Below, piece by piece: positions 48,942-57,462 of a stretch of DNA of 64,000 bases. The translations under genes and the position numbers were made by a program. Source of the DNA: an uncultured Pedobacter sp. (lineage in GTDB: Bacteria > Bacteroidota > Bacteroidia > Sphingobacteriales > Sphingobacteriaceae). The notes under the pieces are model-generated. The model saw nothing but the letters and a program-made list of their open reading frames with translations. It was not told the origin of the DNA and ran no database searches. Numbering within the stretch: position 1 is the stretch's first letter; every line of letters starts with the position of its first letter. The DNA lies in NCBI RefSeq assembly GCF_913776295.1, contig NZ_CAJYOJ010000077.1, forward strand, positions 48,394 through 112,393, written 5' to 3'.

Positions 48942-49106
48942 ATCAACTAACCTAAACTTATAAATACTAACCAAATATTTATACCACAAAACTAAATACC
49001 GATTATTAATCCTGTGTTAAATATTTATGATCTGTTAGGGTCGCTTGGTTCTTATCGTTATCAATACTGATATTTCAGATCAATAATTTGAAAAACCTTA
49101 AAACAA

Positions 49107-49493
49107 TTATTTGACCGCCCGGGTAGCCTTATCAAAAGATAATACCAGGTTCTTTTGGTCAATCTGTTTTAAAGGCACTTCATGTACTTTCTTTCCCCGG
49201 CCGGTCGTGAAGTAAACTTCAGCTTTAGCCGTCTCTTCTTTGTTAATGCCGTCTTCAAATAAAGCAATACCAAATAAGGTACTATCTACTTTTGATGAAG
49301 CCACAATACTCACCGTGCCTAAAGTGTAATTACCATTGTTTTTTAGGGTAACCACTCCTTGCTTGTAGGTATAACTTACACCTTTCAGCGTTTCCAGGTA
49401 GGTTTTATTTTTGCTGGTAATCGGTTGATAGGTTTGGCCGTAACCTGAACATCCACAGGCTGCCAGCACTGAAACAAAAATGATTTTTTTCAT
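49107..49493 (-). CDS. Putative lipoprotein of unknown function
   Basis: About 128 residues with a lipoprotein signal (IIFVSVLAACGCSGYGQ). The mature part is a beta-rich domain (GVVTLKNNGNYTLGTVSIVASSK, AEVYFTTGRGKKVHEVPLKQI) that looks like an immunoglobulin-like fold. No family recognised. The ATG at 49493 places the signal peptide at the N-terminus; the upstream ATG at 49559 would bury it. Confidence 0.65.
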   Translation of the reverse strand: MKKIIFVSVLAACGCSGYGQTYQPITSKNKTYLETLKGVSYTYKQGVVTLKNNGNYTLGTVSIVASSKVDSTLFGIALFEDGINKEETAKAEVYFTTGRGKKVHEVPLKQIDQKNLVLSFDKATRAVK

Positions 49494-49704
49494 GATCTTG
49501 TCAGAACTAAATAATACATAAATATCACAAAAACGCTTATTATAAATCGGCTCAGACAAAGTTTGATCGGGATAAATGAGGGATTTTACAAATCAATGAA
49601 GAAAGCGATAAAAACATTGATATCTAAAGCTGTTGGCGCATTTACAATCTGAAAAAGAGGGTGTAAATGATACCACCTCACTGCATCTATTTTTCACCAT
49701 GTTT

Positions 49705-50421
49705 CTAAATGAAAATAATTTTCATCGCTAAAAACAGCAAGGCTGCTGTTAATGTGTTTAAAAAGTTAACCGTATTATTACCGATGATACCTTTTCGCTC
49801 CAGTACGGCGCCCAGTACAGAATCCGTCAGGTTTCCCAACGTCCCGGCAATAATGATAAAGAAAAAATCCTGGTTCCAATCAAATCCCAGCCCATAGATA
49901 GCAGCAATGATGCAAGTGCCCACAACGCCGGTCAAGGTACCTTCCAGGCTGATTACACCATCCATGCCGCGGTAGTCAGGCCGGAACGAAACGATATTAT
50001 AAAAACGCTTTCCATAAATGATTCCCAATTCAGACGACAAAGTGTCTGCGGTAGCAGCGGCAAAGGCTGCGGCCATTGCCGGAATGATAAAATAAGTAAA
50101 CGAAGGATAAAATAAAATCACCAGAGCCGCTATACCCGCAACGCCGGCATTAGCCAGTACTTGCAGTACAGTCCGCCCGTTCTTAGTTTCCGCAACGGTA
50201 GCAAATGCCTGCTTTTTATGCCGCTGCCACGACGTGGCTGCAGAACCTAAAATAAAAAATGTACTCATCATTGCAACGCCGGTGTAACCAGCTGCAGAAT
50301 AAATCAAACAGGCCAATGTAGCACCTGTGCAGGCAGCCAGAACAGTCAGTTTGTTGGCCGAGATACTATAAGCCATACCAGCCATAACAATAACAGGCAA
50401 AAAGATGGCGTTGTTTAACAT
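49705..50421 (-). CDS. DUF92 family membrane protein
   Basis: About 238 residues with six or so hydrophobic segments. Family marks are ATADTLSSELGIIYGKRFYNIVSF, GMDGVISLEGTLTGVVGTCIIA and GTLGNLTDSVLGAVLERKGIIGNNTVNFLNTLTAALL. Plant and cyanobacterial relatives (VTE6) phosphorylate phytyl phosphate; the bacterial role is unproven. The start at 50421 gives a normal length, while 50487 adds a doubtful extension. Confidence 0.87.
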   Translation of the reverse strand: MLNNAIFLPVIVMAGMAYSISANKLTVLAACTGATLACLIYSAAGYTGVAMMSTFFILGSAATSWQRHKKQAFATVAETKNGRTVLQVLANAGVAGIAALVILFYPSFTYFIIPAMAAAFAAATADTLSSELGIIYGKRFYNIVSFRPDYRGMDGVISLEGTLTGVVGTCIIAAIYGLGFDWNQDFFFIIIAGTLGNLTDSVLGAVLERKGIIGNNTVNFLNTLTAALLFLAMKIIFI

Positions 50422-50549
50422 ATGCAAATATATCTGAATGATATGAATAAAAAACATACCTTGGATATTTTGGATGTAGTTGGCCATAAACGGATAGCTG
50501 AAAAAAAGCTGTTAGTGGCTAAATCGCCTTAAAAACATAACCCAGCCAA

Positions 50550-51242
50550 TTAACAAATGAGCAATAACCGGTATTCTCCATCATTTTCAAGAGGTGCACG
50601 GTGGATACAGGGTAAACATGCCTGCGCAGGATGATCTACCGCCAGTCTCCATAAATGGCCTGATCCTAATTTTACAGGCATTGCCCCTTCCTTGGCCTGA
50701 TAATGCAGATCAAAGTAATGCTCCGTCAAAAAATTTTCAAATTCTGCTGCTGTACCCTGATGTAGTGCTCTGAGCTTTTGCCTAATCTCAGGCACCAGCA
50801 CTTTTTGTTCGGCCAGATGGTTAGGTAAGATCTCACTAACCGCCCCATAATAGGTGCATAAAAAAGTATCGGTACCAATAGCCGAACGATCTACATGGAA
50901 GGAGTATACATCTGTTGAAATGAAATCAAACTCCTCATCACGCTCATAACTTTTAATTAAATTCAGCGAAGGTAACGCCCCGGCATCCGTTAATTGCTGA
51001 AAATCATTCATGATCTGCGTTCTGGCTAAATTTCCCTGTGCTGAAAGTTTGAGCGTCCGGAGATCATCCATAGAAACTTCCGTCAGGTTTGCTTTAAGTT
51101 CGAGTTTAGATACAATTTCTTTAAAATCACCTTCAAGTTCTCTTCGCCAGCAGGCTGCGTTTAGGTCGCCCCGAAAAACGGTATCCACCAGGTCAGAAAA
51201 AGTAGATACTACAACAATTTGTGCATGGTTTGCAGATTTCAT
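50550..51242 (-). CDS. DUF1826 family protein
   Basis: A 230-residue soluble protein. VFRGDLNAACWRREL at the start, VDRSAIGTDTFLCTYYGAVSEILPNH in the middle and GSGHLWRLAVDHPAQACLPCIHRAPLENDGEYRLLLI at the end fit DUF1826. His, Asp and Cys residues suggest a metal site, and relatives are often found with metal homeostasis genes. Function unproven. Confidence 0.8.
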   Translation of the reverse strand: MKSANHAQIVVVSTFSDLVDTVFRGDLNAACWRRELEGDFKEIVSKLELKANLTEVSMDDLRTLKLSAQGNLARTQIMNDFQQLTDAGALPSLNLIKSYERDEEFDFISTDVYSFHVDRSAIGTDTFLCTYYGAVSEILPNHLAEQKVLVPEIRQKLRALHQGTAAEFENFLTEHYFDLHYQAKEGAMPVKLGSGHLWRLAVDHPAQACLPCIHRAPLENDGEYRLLLIC

Positions 51243-51403
51243 TTAAATGATTCATTTAGCCATTGTTCAGGGCAAAAATAACGAATAGCTCAACGGATAT
51301 GGAGAAAGCGCAATTATTTATTAAAATAAAAAAGTTGGTTTGTATCTTATTCTTTCTATTGTGATATACAAAGCCAACCTCATTTAGATTATTATATTCG
51401 CAT

Positions 51404-51868
51404 ATGAAAATTAAACGGCTTCTTTTTTACCCGATGATTCTGTTATCCCTGTTTACAGCCTGCAATAATCCTGAACCTAAAAACTTTGAACTAAAACCGC
51501 TACCTCCTGGCGCGCATCAGTTTAAATCAGGCCTAAAGTTCAACCGGATCGACTATTTCTACATCCCGGGCGGCTTTTCTTACCAACAATCAAGCTATGC
51601 ACGGCTGGAGAAAAAAGTAAGTCAAAAGGTAAAATATTTAAAATTAGAAGATTATGATTTATATTCGGTTTACATTTATCAGGAAACAGCAGTAATCAAT
51701 GGCCGGTATAAAGGTGGTGTTACCGGTTTAGACGGCCAAAATAAAAACCTGATTGCCTATATACGATACAAGCAAAACGATATGGATACTTTCTACATTA
51801 TCCGCAATGGAAATGTGGTATATGATCTCCTATTGCAGCAGGAAACGAATTTCGAATTTGATCAGTAG
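51404..51868 (+). CDS. Putative lipoprotein of unknown function
   Basis: A 154-residue lipoprotein: signal ILLSLFTACNNPEP with Cys at ~20. The mature domain shows FNRIDYFYIPGGFSYQQSSYARLEKKVSQK and a Tyr-rich beta segment. No family recognised. It ends 33 bp before the converging DUF421 gene. Confidence 0.65.
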   Translation: MKIKRLLFYPMILLSLFTACNNPEPKNFELKPLPPGAHQFKSGLKFNRIDYFYIPGGFSYQQSSYARLEKKVSQKVKYLKLEDYDLYSVYIYQETAVINGRYKGGVTGLDGQNKNLIAYIRYKQNDMDTFYIIRNGNVVYDLLLQQETNFEFDQ

Positions 51869-51901
51869 TGCAGGCGTAAATCATTTTACTGGTGAACAAG
51901 T

Positions 51902-52588
51902 CTATTTTATACGCTTATCGCTAATTGCGGCTACCCATTCCTCTTTATTACAACGACTACAAGCCTGTTGCTGTGCTAACTGTAAAACTTCTGCACAGTG
52001 TGTGCAGGCATAAAGTCCGGGTTCAGGTATGGCTTTAGCTTTCTTATTGTATAGCTTTGGGTATATGGGCAAGCCCGGTTGCACCGCTTCATCATCAAAG
52101 AAAAGAAAACTCACCTGGCCGTTGGTTTCGAGCAAGGCGGTCCTCACCTGCCCAACATGTTCAATGCCCTGTACCCGCATTTCAGCAAAAAATTCATCCT
52201 GCGCAAAATTCGCATCCCCCTCCTCATTCATGGTAAACCTGCCATCTTCAACAATATACATGGGGACACCCTCCAATATATTTTCTACTTTCTGGTATTT
52301 GGCGGCGAAAAAAGTAATGATCCTGTAAACCAGTAAAATGACCAGGAAAACCAGTACAGATGGAATGATAGCAGATTCGCCATTTAGCATGGGGTCGCCG
52401 GCGGCGCTTCCCAGTGCAATAATAATCGCTACCTCAAAAATGCTGAGTTGCCTCACCCCTTTTTTACCAGTTGACCTCAGGAAGATCAGTACCAGGGCAA
52501 ACATAATAATGGTACGGATGCCAATTTCAACCGCTATGCTAAGGTCAAGATCGTTCAGAAATATATTTTTCCAGTCAAAGGACTCCAT
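51902..52588 (-). CDS. DUF421 (YetF-like) membrane protein with C-terminal CxxC pair
   Basis: 228 residues. Three N-terminal membrane segments are followed by the DUF421 domain (RTIIMFALVLIFLRSTGKKGVRQLSIFEVAIIIALGSAAGDPML, LEGVPMYIVEDGRF, ALLETNGQVSFLFF). The last ~35 residues carry ACTHC and ACSRC, a two-knuckle zinc-ribbon-like add-on not needed by DUF421. Function unknown; probably an inner membrane protein with a cytoplasmic domain. Confidence 0.85.
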   Translation of the reverse strand: MESFDWKNIFLNDLDLSIAVEIGIRTIIMFALVLIFLRSTGKKGVRQLSIFEVAIIIALGSAAGDPMLNGESAIIPSVLVFLVILLVYRIITFFAAKYQKVENILEGVPMYIVEDGRFTMNEEGDANFAQDEFFAEMRVQGIEHVGQVRTALLETNGQVSFLFFDDEAVQPGLPIYPKLYNKKAKAIPEPGLYACTHCAEVLQLAQQQACSRCNKEEWVAAISDKRIK

Positions 52589-52789
52589 AATAATAGGTTA
52601 AGTACATTTGAATCTATATTTTTTATTGTCTATTAAAACGGCAGTCAGTAAATAAGTCCAGTAACAGGTAAATCATATTCAAGGTAAGTTCCAGCCCGTT
52701 ATTGATTTTCTTTCCCGAAGGATAATTAAACGAAATTCCCTCGTACAGTATTGATTAATGGTTGAAATAAAATTTTGAATGAATATTTA

Positions 52790-53146
52790 TTATTGAACTT
52801 CCAGCATCAAATCTGTATTTTTCGCTGCAAGATAGTCGAATGTGGCAAAGCAGTTACCCTTACGTGTCCGGACTGTTCCCTTAAAACTGTGCGGATATTT
52901 GCTGGCAGATGTCCAGAACAACGCTGCTGATTGTGCGAAAAGTAATAAATCGGTACCGTCCTGAACGATGAACGTAATCTTCTGATCGTGGTTATCCCCT
53001 GTTGGAATGCTTTCTAAAAAATGATTTTTATAATAGAGGTTACTTGGTTTTAATTCTCGATTATTGTACTGGATGTAGGATGCGACGGCCATTAAGCTAA
53101 AATTATCAATAACTGCATTGTTATTTTTCTTTACAGTTAACATCAA
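52790..53146 (-). CDS. Protein of unknown function
   Basis: 118 residues (start 53146 or 53143). A soluble mixed alpha/beta protein with YIQYNNRELKPSNLYYKNHF, a beta strand run (KITFIVQDGTDLLLFAQSAALFW) and ending KNTDLMLEVQ. No family recognised. It is isolated: 200 bp from the DUF421 gene and next to the orphan RNA locus on the other strand. Confidence 0.5.
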   Translation of the reverse strand: MMLTVKKNNNAVIDNFSLMAVASYIQYNNRELKPSNLYYKNHFLESIPTGDNHDQKITFIVQDGTDLLLFAQSAALFWTSASKYPHSFKGTVRTRKGNCFATFDYLAAKNTDLMLEVQ

Positions 53147-53262
53147 GTGGCCGGAAAGGTTTGTAAATTTTAAAAGCTTAATTTGTTAATCGATTTATTT
53201 GATCCATTATCTGATGAAAATTTTTCCATGCTGAAAAACTCCCGGATCAATTTTTGCGTAAA

Positions 53263-53361
53263 TGTTGATGTAGGGGGTGAGAGCCCTACAGCAGGCGAAA
53301 GCCTGAGAGCGTTAATTTAGATTGAGGGGTTAATTATGGATATAATTAATCCCCTTTTTTT
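53263..53361 (+). ncRNA. Candidate orphan small RNA with two hairpins and strong terminator
   Basis: In order on the plus strand: a 7-bp hairpin (TGTAGGG 53269-53275 / CCCTACA 53284-53290), a 5-bp hairpin with GAAA tetraloop (CAGGC 53292-53296 / GCCTG 53301-53305), then a 12-bp terminator stem with one bulged T (53326-53337 / 53342-53354) and seven T. No plus-strand gene lies upstream until 51868, so the terminator has no gene to end. A possible -7-like AATTTTTG at about 53250 would start a ~100-nt RNA. No known riboswitch pattern was matched. Confidence 0.55.
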
Positions 53362-53838
53362 AGTATCAGAATTAATATCTACCAGATCAATGCCTGAAAA
53401 TTACCCGAGCAACATTTTACCCAACTAAAGCGCCATTACCGAAGAAATGACGCTTACATAGCAACCTTTTTGATTTACTTTAAACCTTAATCGCCGGGGT
53501 TTTGGTTATCTTTAATACGGGTGTCAATATGGCCCCGGATGATGAGCAGTTTGCATTGCTTTTCCTGATGCTTTCCGCCTTGCAGCAACATACCTGAACT
53601 ACGCAGAGACCATGAATGAATATCCTGATGCACCCGGATCAATCTGTTTATCAAAACCTGAACCCGCTGCCCAACCGGGTAGCCATACCTCATCTGCCCA
53701 AGGCATGCAGATGGGTCCTGAATCTGCAGGCATTAATTTTTTTGTCAGGATTCTCCATCTTCAAATGTTGATGAATGCAATCAAAAAAGCCTATTTGATA
53801 GTGGAATGCGGATCAGCTCTGCTCAACTTCGAAATTTC
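53362..53838. other. Intergenic region after the candidate RNA
   Basis: About 480 bp. Short open frames exist on both strands (53487-53693 minus, 53612-53878 plus), and one minus-strand frame shows a Gly/Trp-rich stretch (near 53590-53730), but none resembles a known family. It may be decayed coding DNA; I cannot support a gene. Confidence 0.35.
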
Positions 53839-54609
53839 TTATCGGGATCCAAAGCGTTTTTCCTGTAGCTGGTCATAGGTTTTCACATATTCAGGGTGTT
53901 CGGTTCCCATTACCCGGTCCCAAATCCGAAAATATAATCCGTAATTACCCTTAAAACGGGTATGATGCAGATTATGATGTACAGAGGTATTCAATAAGCC
54001 GAATAACCAGCTTTTCCGGAACCACTTAGGGGCTACCTCGTAGCCCAGGTGTCCGTAAACATTTATTGCAAATGCCACCATTGTAAAAAGCACTATGCCG
54101 ATGCGATGTATCGGGATCGTAAATACAATCACCACCAATACCAGCCCTTCAATAATCCCCTCGGCCAGGTGGAAACTATAAGATGTCCATGGAGATGGAT
54201 TGGTACTTTTGTGATGTAACAGGTGAGCGAATTTAAACACCTTTTTATGATGCAGAAATACATGCATCCAATAAAAATAAGTGTCGTGTATCACCAGGCT
54301 GATCGCCACACTCACCGGGATATACCAAACCGGGTAATCGTTAATGTGGCTATAAACCATGGTGTATTGCCGAATGGGCGTTAGCAGTAACACCATAGCA
54401 ATACAGGTAAATACGAAGGTGCTTTGCATCGAATGTAATATCTCACGGATAAAATCTTTTCTCGAGGCCAGTTTCTGCTGTATCTTAAACTTACTGAGTT
54501 TTTCAGGTAATAATAAATAGAACAGGCAGAACGGAACTCCGGCAATCAGAAAATATCTTGCAGCTGACAGGCTAAAAATTTCGATGGTACGTTCGATGAT
54601 CTTTTCCAT
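53839..54609 (-). CDS. Sterol desaturase/fatty acid hydroxylase family membrane protein
   Basis: A 256-residue di-iron membrane hydroxylase. The histidine clusters are all present: HDTYFYWMHVFLHH, HLLHHKS and HHNLHHTRFKGNYGLYF. Four or so hydrophobic segments surround them. The substrate could be a fatty acid, sphingolipid or carotenoid. It lies 80 bp downstream of a Crp/Fnr-type regulator in the same direction and may share its transcript. Confidence 0.92.
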   Translation of the reverse strand: MEKIIERTIEIFSLSAARYFLIAGVPFCLFYLLLPEKLSKFKIQQKLASRKDFIREILHSMQSTFVFTCIAMVLLLTPIRQYTMVYSHINDYPVWYIPVSVAISLVIHDTYFYWMHVFLHHKKVFKFAHLLHHKSTNPSPWTSYSFHLAEGIIEGLVLVVIVFTIPIHRIGIVLFTMVAFAINVYGHLGYEVAPKWFRKSWLFGLLNTSVHHNLHHTRFKGNYGLYFRIWDRVMGTEHPEYVKTYDQLQEKRFGSR

Positions 54610-54689
54610 AAAAATAATTTTTCTTGATCACAAAATTAGAAAACAGCAACCGTTATGTTCGTTAACAAAAGATAATAAGTGAAATCCCG

Positions 54690-55274
54690 CTATTTTTGAT
54701 GCATTCTCTTACGGATTCTGCTCAATGATACCGGGGTGATGCCCAGCATTGAAGCAAGATATTTATCGGGCACACGGTTTACCAGATCCGATTGCGTGGT
54801 CACCAGCGTCCTGTACCGTTCTTCGGGCGACCGGGTAACAAAAGTTTCGATATGGGTTAATGTTTCGCCCAGCATTTTCATCAGAAAAAAGTTTCGCAAT
54901 GGCTCATAAACCGGATGGCTTTTAAAGATTTCTTCCAGTACATCGTAATCTATTTCCAGAAGCGTGGTGGGTGCTAAAGCATGATAGGTGAAACGGGAAG
55001 GCTGGTTAAAAATAATGCTGTCGTGGGATGCGATAAATTGCCCTTCGTTTCTGATAAATAATGTTGCATCATCGCCGTTTGCCTTTACGGTATAGGCACG
55101 GATTATGCCGCTTTGAATGTAAGCCACCTTACGACTTACACTGCCCATCGGGATGTAGGTTTGGGTATTGCCCAGGTCAACCATGCTCACTCCCGCAAAA
55201 AGTGGCAAAGAATCTTCGGCAGATACGCCGGTAAGTTCAAACAATAATTCCTGTAATTTTTCTATCGCACTCAT
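54690..55274 (-). CDS. Crp/Fnr family transcriptional regulator
   Basis: About 194 residues. An N-terminal cyclic-nucleotide-type fold (IPMGSVSRKVAYIQSGIIRAY, FIASHDSIIFNQPS, LLEIDYDVLEEIFKSHP) is followed by a HTH (VNRVPDKYLASMLGITPVSLSRIRKRM). There are no Fnr-type Cys residues, so it does not bind an iron-sulfur cluster. Start 55274 or 55283. Possible control of the downstream hydroxylase is inferred from position. Confidence 0.87.
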   Translation of the reverse strand: MSAIEKLQELLFELTGVSAEDSLPLFAGVSMVDLGNTQTYIPMGSVSRKVAYIQSGIIRAYTVKANGDDATLFIRNEGQFIASHDSIIFNQPSRFTYHALAPTTLLEIDYDVLEEIFKSHPVYEPLRNFFLMKMLGETLTHIETFVTRSPEERYRTLVTTQSDLVNRVPDKYLASMLGITPVSLSRIRKRMHQK

Positions 55275-55283
55275 CATTTCCAA

Positions 55284-55849
55284 TTAACAATCTATAAGGG
55301 TAAGCATAGGTACTAAAATAAAAATATTCTGGCATGCATGGCTAATTTTTACCTCAACACATCAGGTTAACAGTAAATAATCATGAGGCCAGCAATCTTT
55401 AAAAAAAGAAAGCACCCCTTTACCGAAAAAAGCGGGCATAAAACACGGAGACGACCTGCATATCATATCAACTTGCCGTTAATGAAGTGATAGCAAACCG
55501 GCCAGCGTACCGTTATGCCGTTGTAACGGAAGTTGCAAAATCCTTATCTGTAAATTGGCGGTTTGAGCAATCTATTATTATCTTGCTAAAAATTAAGGCT
55601 GCTCTAAAACCATTTTGTCAGTATCCGGACCTAACCCATTTGTGGTGCATACCCAATTGGATGATGATTTTTTGTTTTGCCAGTTAAAGCCTGTACACAC
55701 GGGGCTGGCATTAAAATTCGTTTCTTTTGCTGATCATGCGCTGAAGAAGGGATTTATTTTGCTGCCATTATAACGGCAGCATTGTTGGAATATTTCGGGA
55801 TAACCGTTGCTAAAAAGATGGCAGCCATTTTAAAAAAAAAAAAGAAGAA
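55284..55849. other. Intergenic region
   Basis: About 565 bp. One plus-strand frame (about 55605-55770) reads smoothly for ~58 codons (..NPFVVHTQLDDDFLFC.. to KKGFILLPL, then stop) but is preceded by a stop with no start, suggesting a coding remnant. A 12-A run at 55835-55850 sits just before the next gene's start. Confidence 0.35.
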
Positions 55850-56341
55850 ATGAACAACCCTTTAATTCTGACACTGAGGATGGATGAAATAAGCCAGTCT
55901 TTTTTTAACGGTAAACGCAAGGCACATTTTCCTCCTGAAAAAAATTTTCTGGAGGCGCATTTGATGGTATTTCACCACTTGCCATTCGATGAGGAAACGA
56001 TATCTTTTCTTAAAGGTTTTAGGTTTCCCGCTTTTATTGCTGAGGTAACCGGGCTGATGAAATTGGGCCGTGGAGTTGCCTACCGCGTGGAATGTGCTGA
56101 AATCATACAGTTACACAGGCTGCTAGTTAAACATTTTTTACCCCTGCTCAATGTTCAGGACCGGCAGGGTTACCGGCCACATGTTACCATCCAGAATAAG
56201 GTAAGCCCTGAAAGTGCCAGACTCTTGTATGAGGAACTCAACAGCGGATTTGAAGCTTTCAGCATAGGCATCAACGCCATCCAGGTTTTCTCTTATCTCG
56301 GTGGCCCATGGCATCACGAATTTGATGTGGATTTAATATAA
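55850..56341 (+). CDS. 2'-5' RNA ligase-like (2H phosphoesterase) protein
   Basis: A 163-residue 2H-fold protein. The second motif is intact (PHVTI, His111-Thr113). The first reads EAHLMVF (His37-x-Met39) where HxT/S is normal, so one catalytic-site residue is replaced. Early KRKAHFPPEKNF and the HHLPF segment fit the LigT-like family acting on cyclic phosphates or RNA ends. A poly-A run and GAAGAA lie right before the ATG. A decayed second copy lies at 59.3 kb. Confidence 0.8.
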   Translation: MNNPLILTLRMDEISQSFFNGKRKAHFPPEKNFLEAHLMVFHHLPFDEETISFLKGFRFPAFIAEVTGLMKLGRGVAYRVECAEIIQLHRLLVKHFLPLLNVQDRQGYRPHVTIQNKVSPESARLLYEELNSGFEAFSIGINAIQVFSYLGGPWHHEFDVDLI

Positions 56342-56407
56342 TCCAGGTTTTTACTGGCAGTCATCGGTCTCCCCTGCAACGATCCATCGTAAACACGGTT
56401 AACTCGG

Positions 56408-57079
56408 TCAAACAATGCCCCTTTCTTTGCAATGCCAGGCCAGCAGAAAAGTCGACGAAATATCTAATTTCTCCCGAAGGGCTTTAAGTTTTTTCTCGAT
56501 ATGGCTCAAACTGTTGGAAGACATCTCCTTTTTTTTGAAATAGGCCGCTATCGATTTTTGCTTTAACCCTTCGGTGAGCAGTGTTAAAATAAGTTTTTCT
56601 TCCCCGGTCAGTTCAGCTAAAATTTCATCGCCCGGAAAACGGCGAAGATTGGCCGAACAATATTGCTGACCATCGTTAACTGCTTTAATTGCTTTTTTAA
56701 AGGCGTTAGCTGCGCCAAACGATTTGTGCACATAAGCATCAATCAGGTAATCTTTAAAAAGCCGGTCAGCAATGTTCTTACGGTCATCTGCAGAAAAAAC
56801 CATTACTTTGATTGCCGGCTGTATTGCTTTAACGGCCCGGATCAGTTCCCAGCCGGAAGAAATTTCCCTCTTTTCAAAATCTCCTTTAAAAGATAGATCA
56901 GCAATAAGCAACTGATAGGGATTGGCTTCGCTGATGGCCTTCTTTATCCGGCTGTAGGCCTGATCGCAGTTCACTACATAATCACGGTTGTCTTGTATAA
57001 TGCCCAGGTCTTCCAATGCTATTCTCAGTGCAACATTCATAAAATCTTCGTCTTCGGCGATCAGTACTTTTTTAAACAT
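56408..57079 (-). CDS. Response regulator with LuxR-type HTH
   Basis: 223 residues. The REC domain (~1-130) has VLIAEDEDF, the phospho-acceptor LLIADLSF and VMVFSADD. The C-terminal region (ELTGEEKLILTLLTEGLKQKSIAAYF) is a LuxR/NarL-like helix-turn-helix, with a variant recognition region KKKEMSSNSLSHIEKKLKALREKL. No kinase gene is adjacent. The leader is divergent from mscS; the 350-bp gap 57080-57429 shows no gene. Confidence 0.85.
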   Translation of the reverse strand: MFKKVLIAEDEDFMNVALRIALEDLGIIQDNRDYVVNCDQAYSRIKKAISEANPYQLLIADLSFKGDFEKREISSGWELIRAVKAIQPAIKVMVFSADDRKNIADRLFKDYLIDAYVHKSFGAANAFKKAIKAVNDGQQYCSANLRRFPGDEILAELTGEEKLILTLLTEGLKQKSIAAYFKKKEMSSNSLSHIEKKLKALREKLDISSTFLLAWHCKERGIV

Positions 57080-57420
57080 ATAACACTACCATAAATTATT
57101 CAAGCCTGTTGAGTTTTCCGATCCAAAATTAAGAGGTAGCAACCAACATCTTTTACGGTTTCCCTTTTGGATATTTTAAATCAAAAATTTAATCCTGAAG
57201 CAGCTGAATAAAAGGAAAAATTTAGGTCAGGATCAAAAAACAGCTATCTTACAAACGCTTGAAAATCCGGATGATTCTTAAGCTGAAGAATTCGGTTAAT
57301 TTAATTTCAGACCTGCTAAAAACAGGTGTTTGATAAGCTGGATAAAAAGGCTTTGCGTTTGGCAAACAATCCCCTAAACCAGGTTGTTCCACAATCAGTT
57401 GTTTAGGCAAATACTATCCT

Positions 57421-57428
57421 TAACTTTG
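57421..57428 (+). promoter_or_regulatory. Bacteroidota -7 box of the mscS-like gene
   Basis: TAACTTTG is a perfect TAnnTTTG. Transcription from it would start at about 57433, inside the earliest possible ATG (57430), so translation must begin at 57463 or 57469. Confidence 0.5.
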
Positions 57429-57462
57429 GATGAGGCCACTAACTGAAACAAAACATGGACAG

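Noticed and set aside
53263..53361. TPP riboswitch (CTGAGA word)
   Set aside because: The rest of the TPP core is absent and no gene follows on that strand within useful distance.
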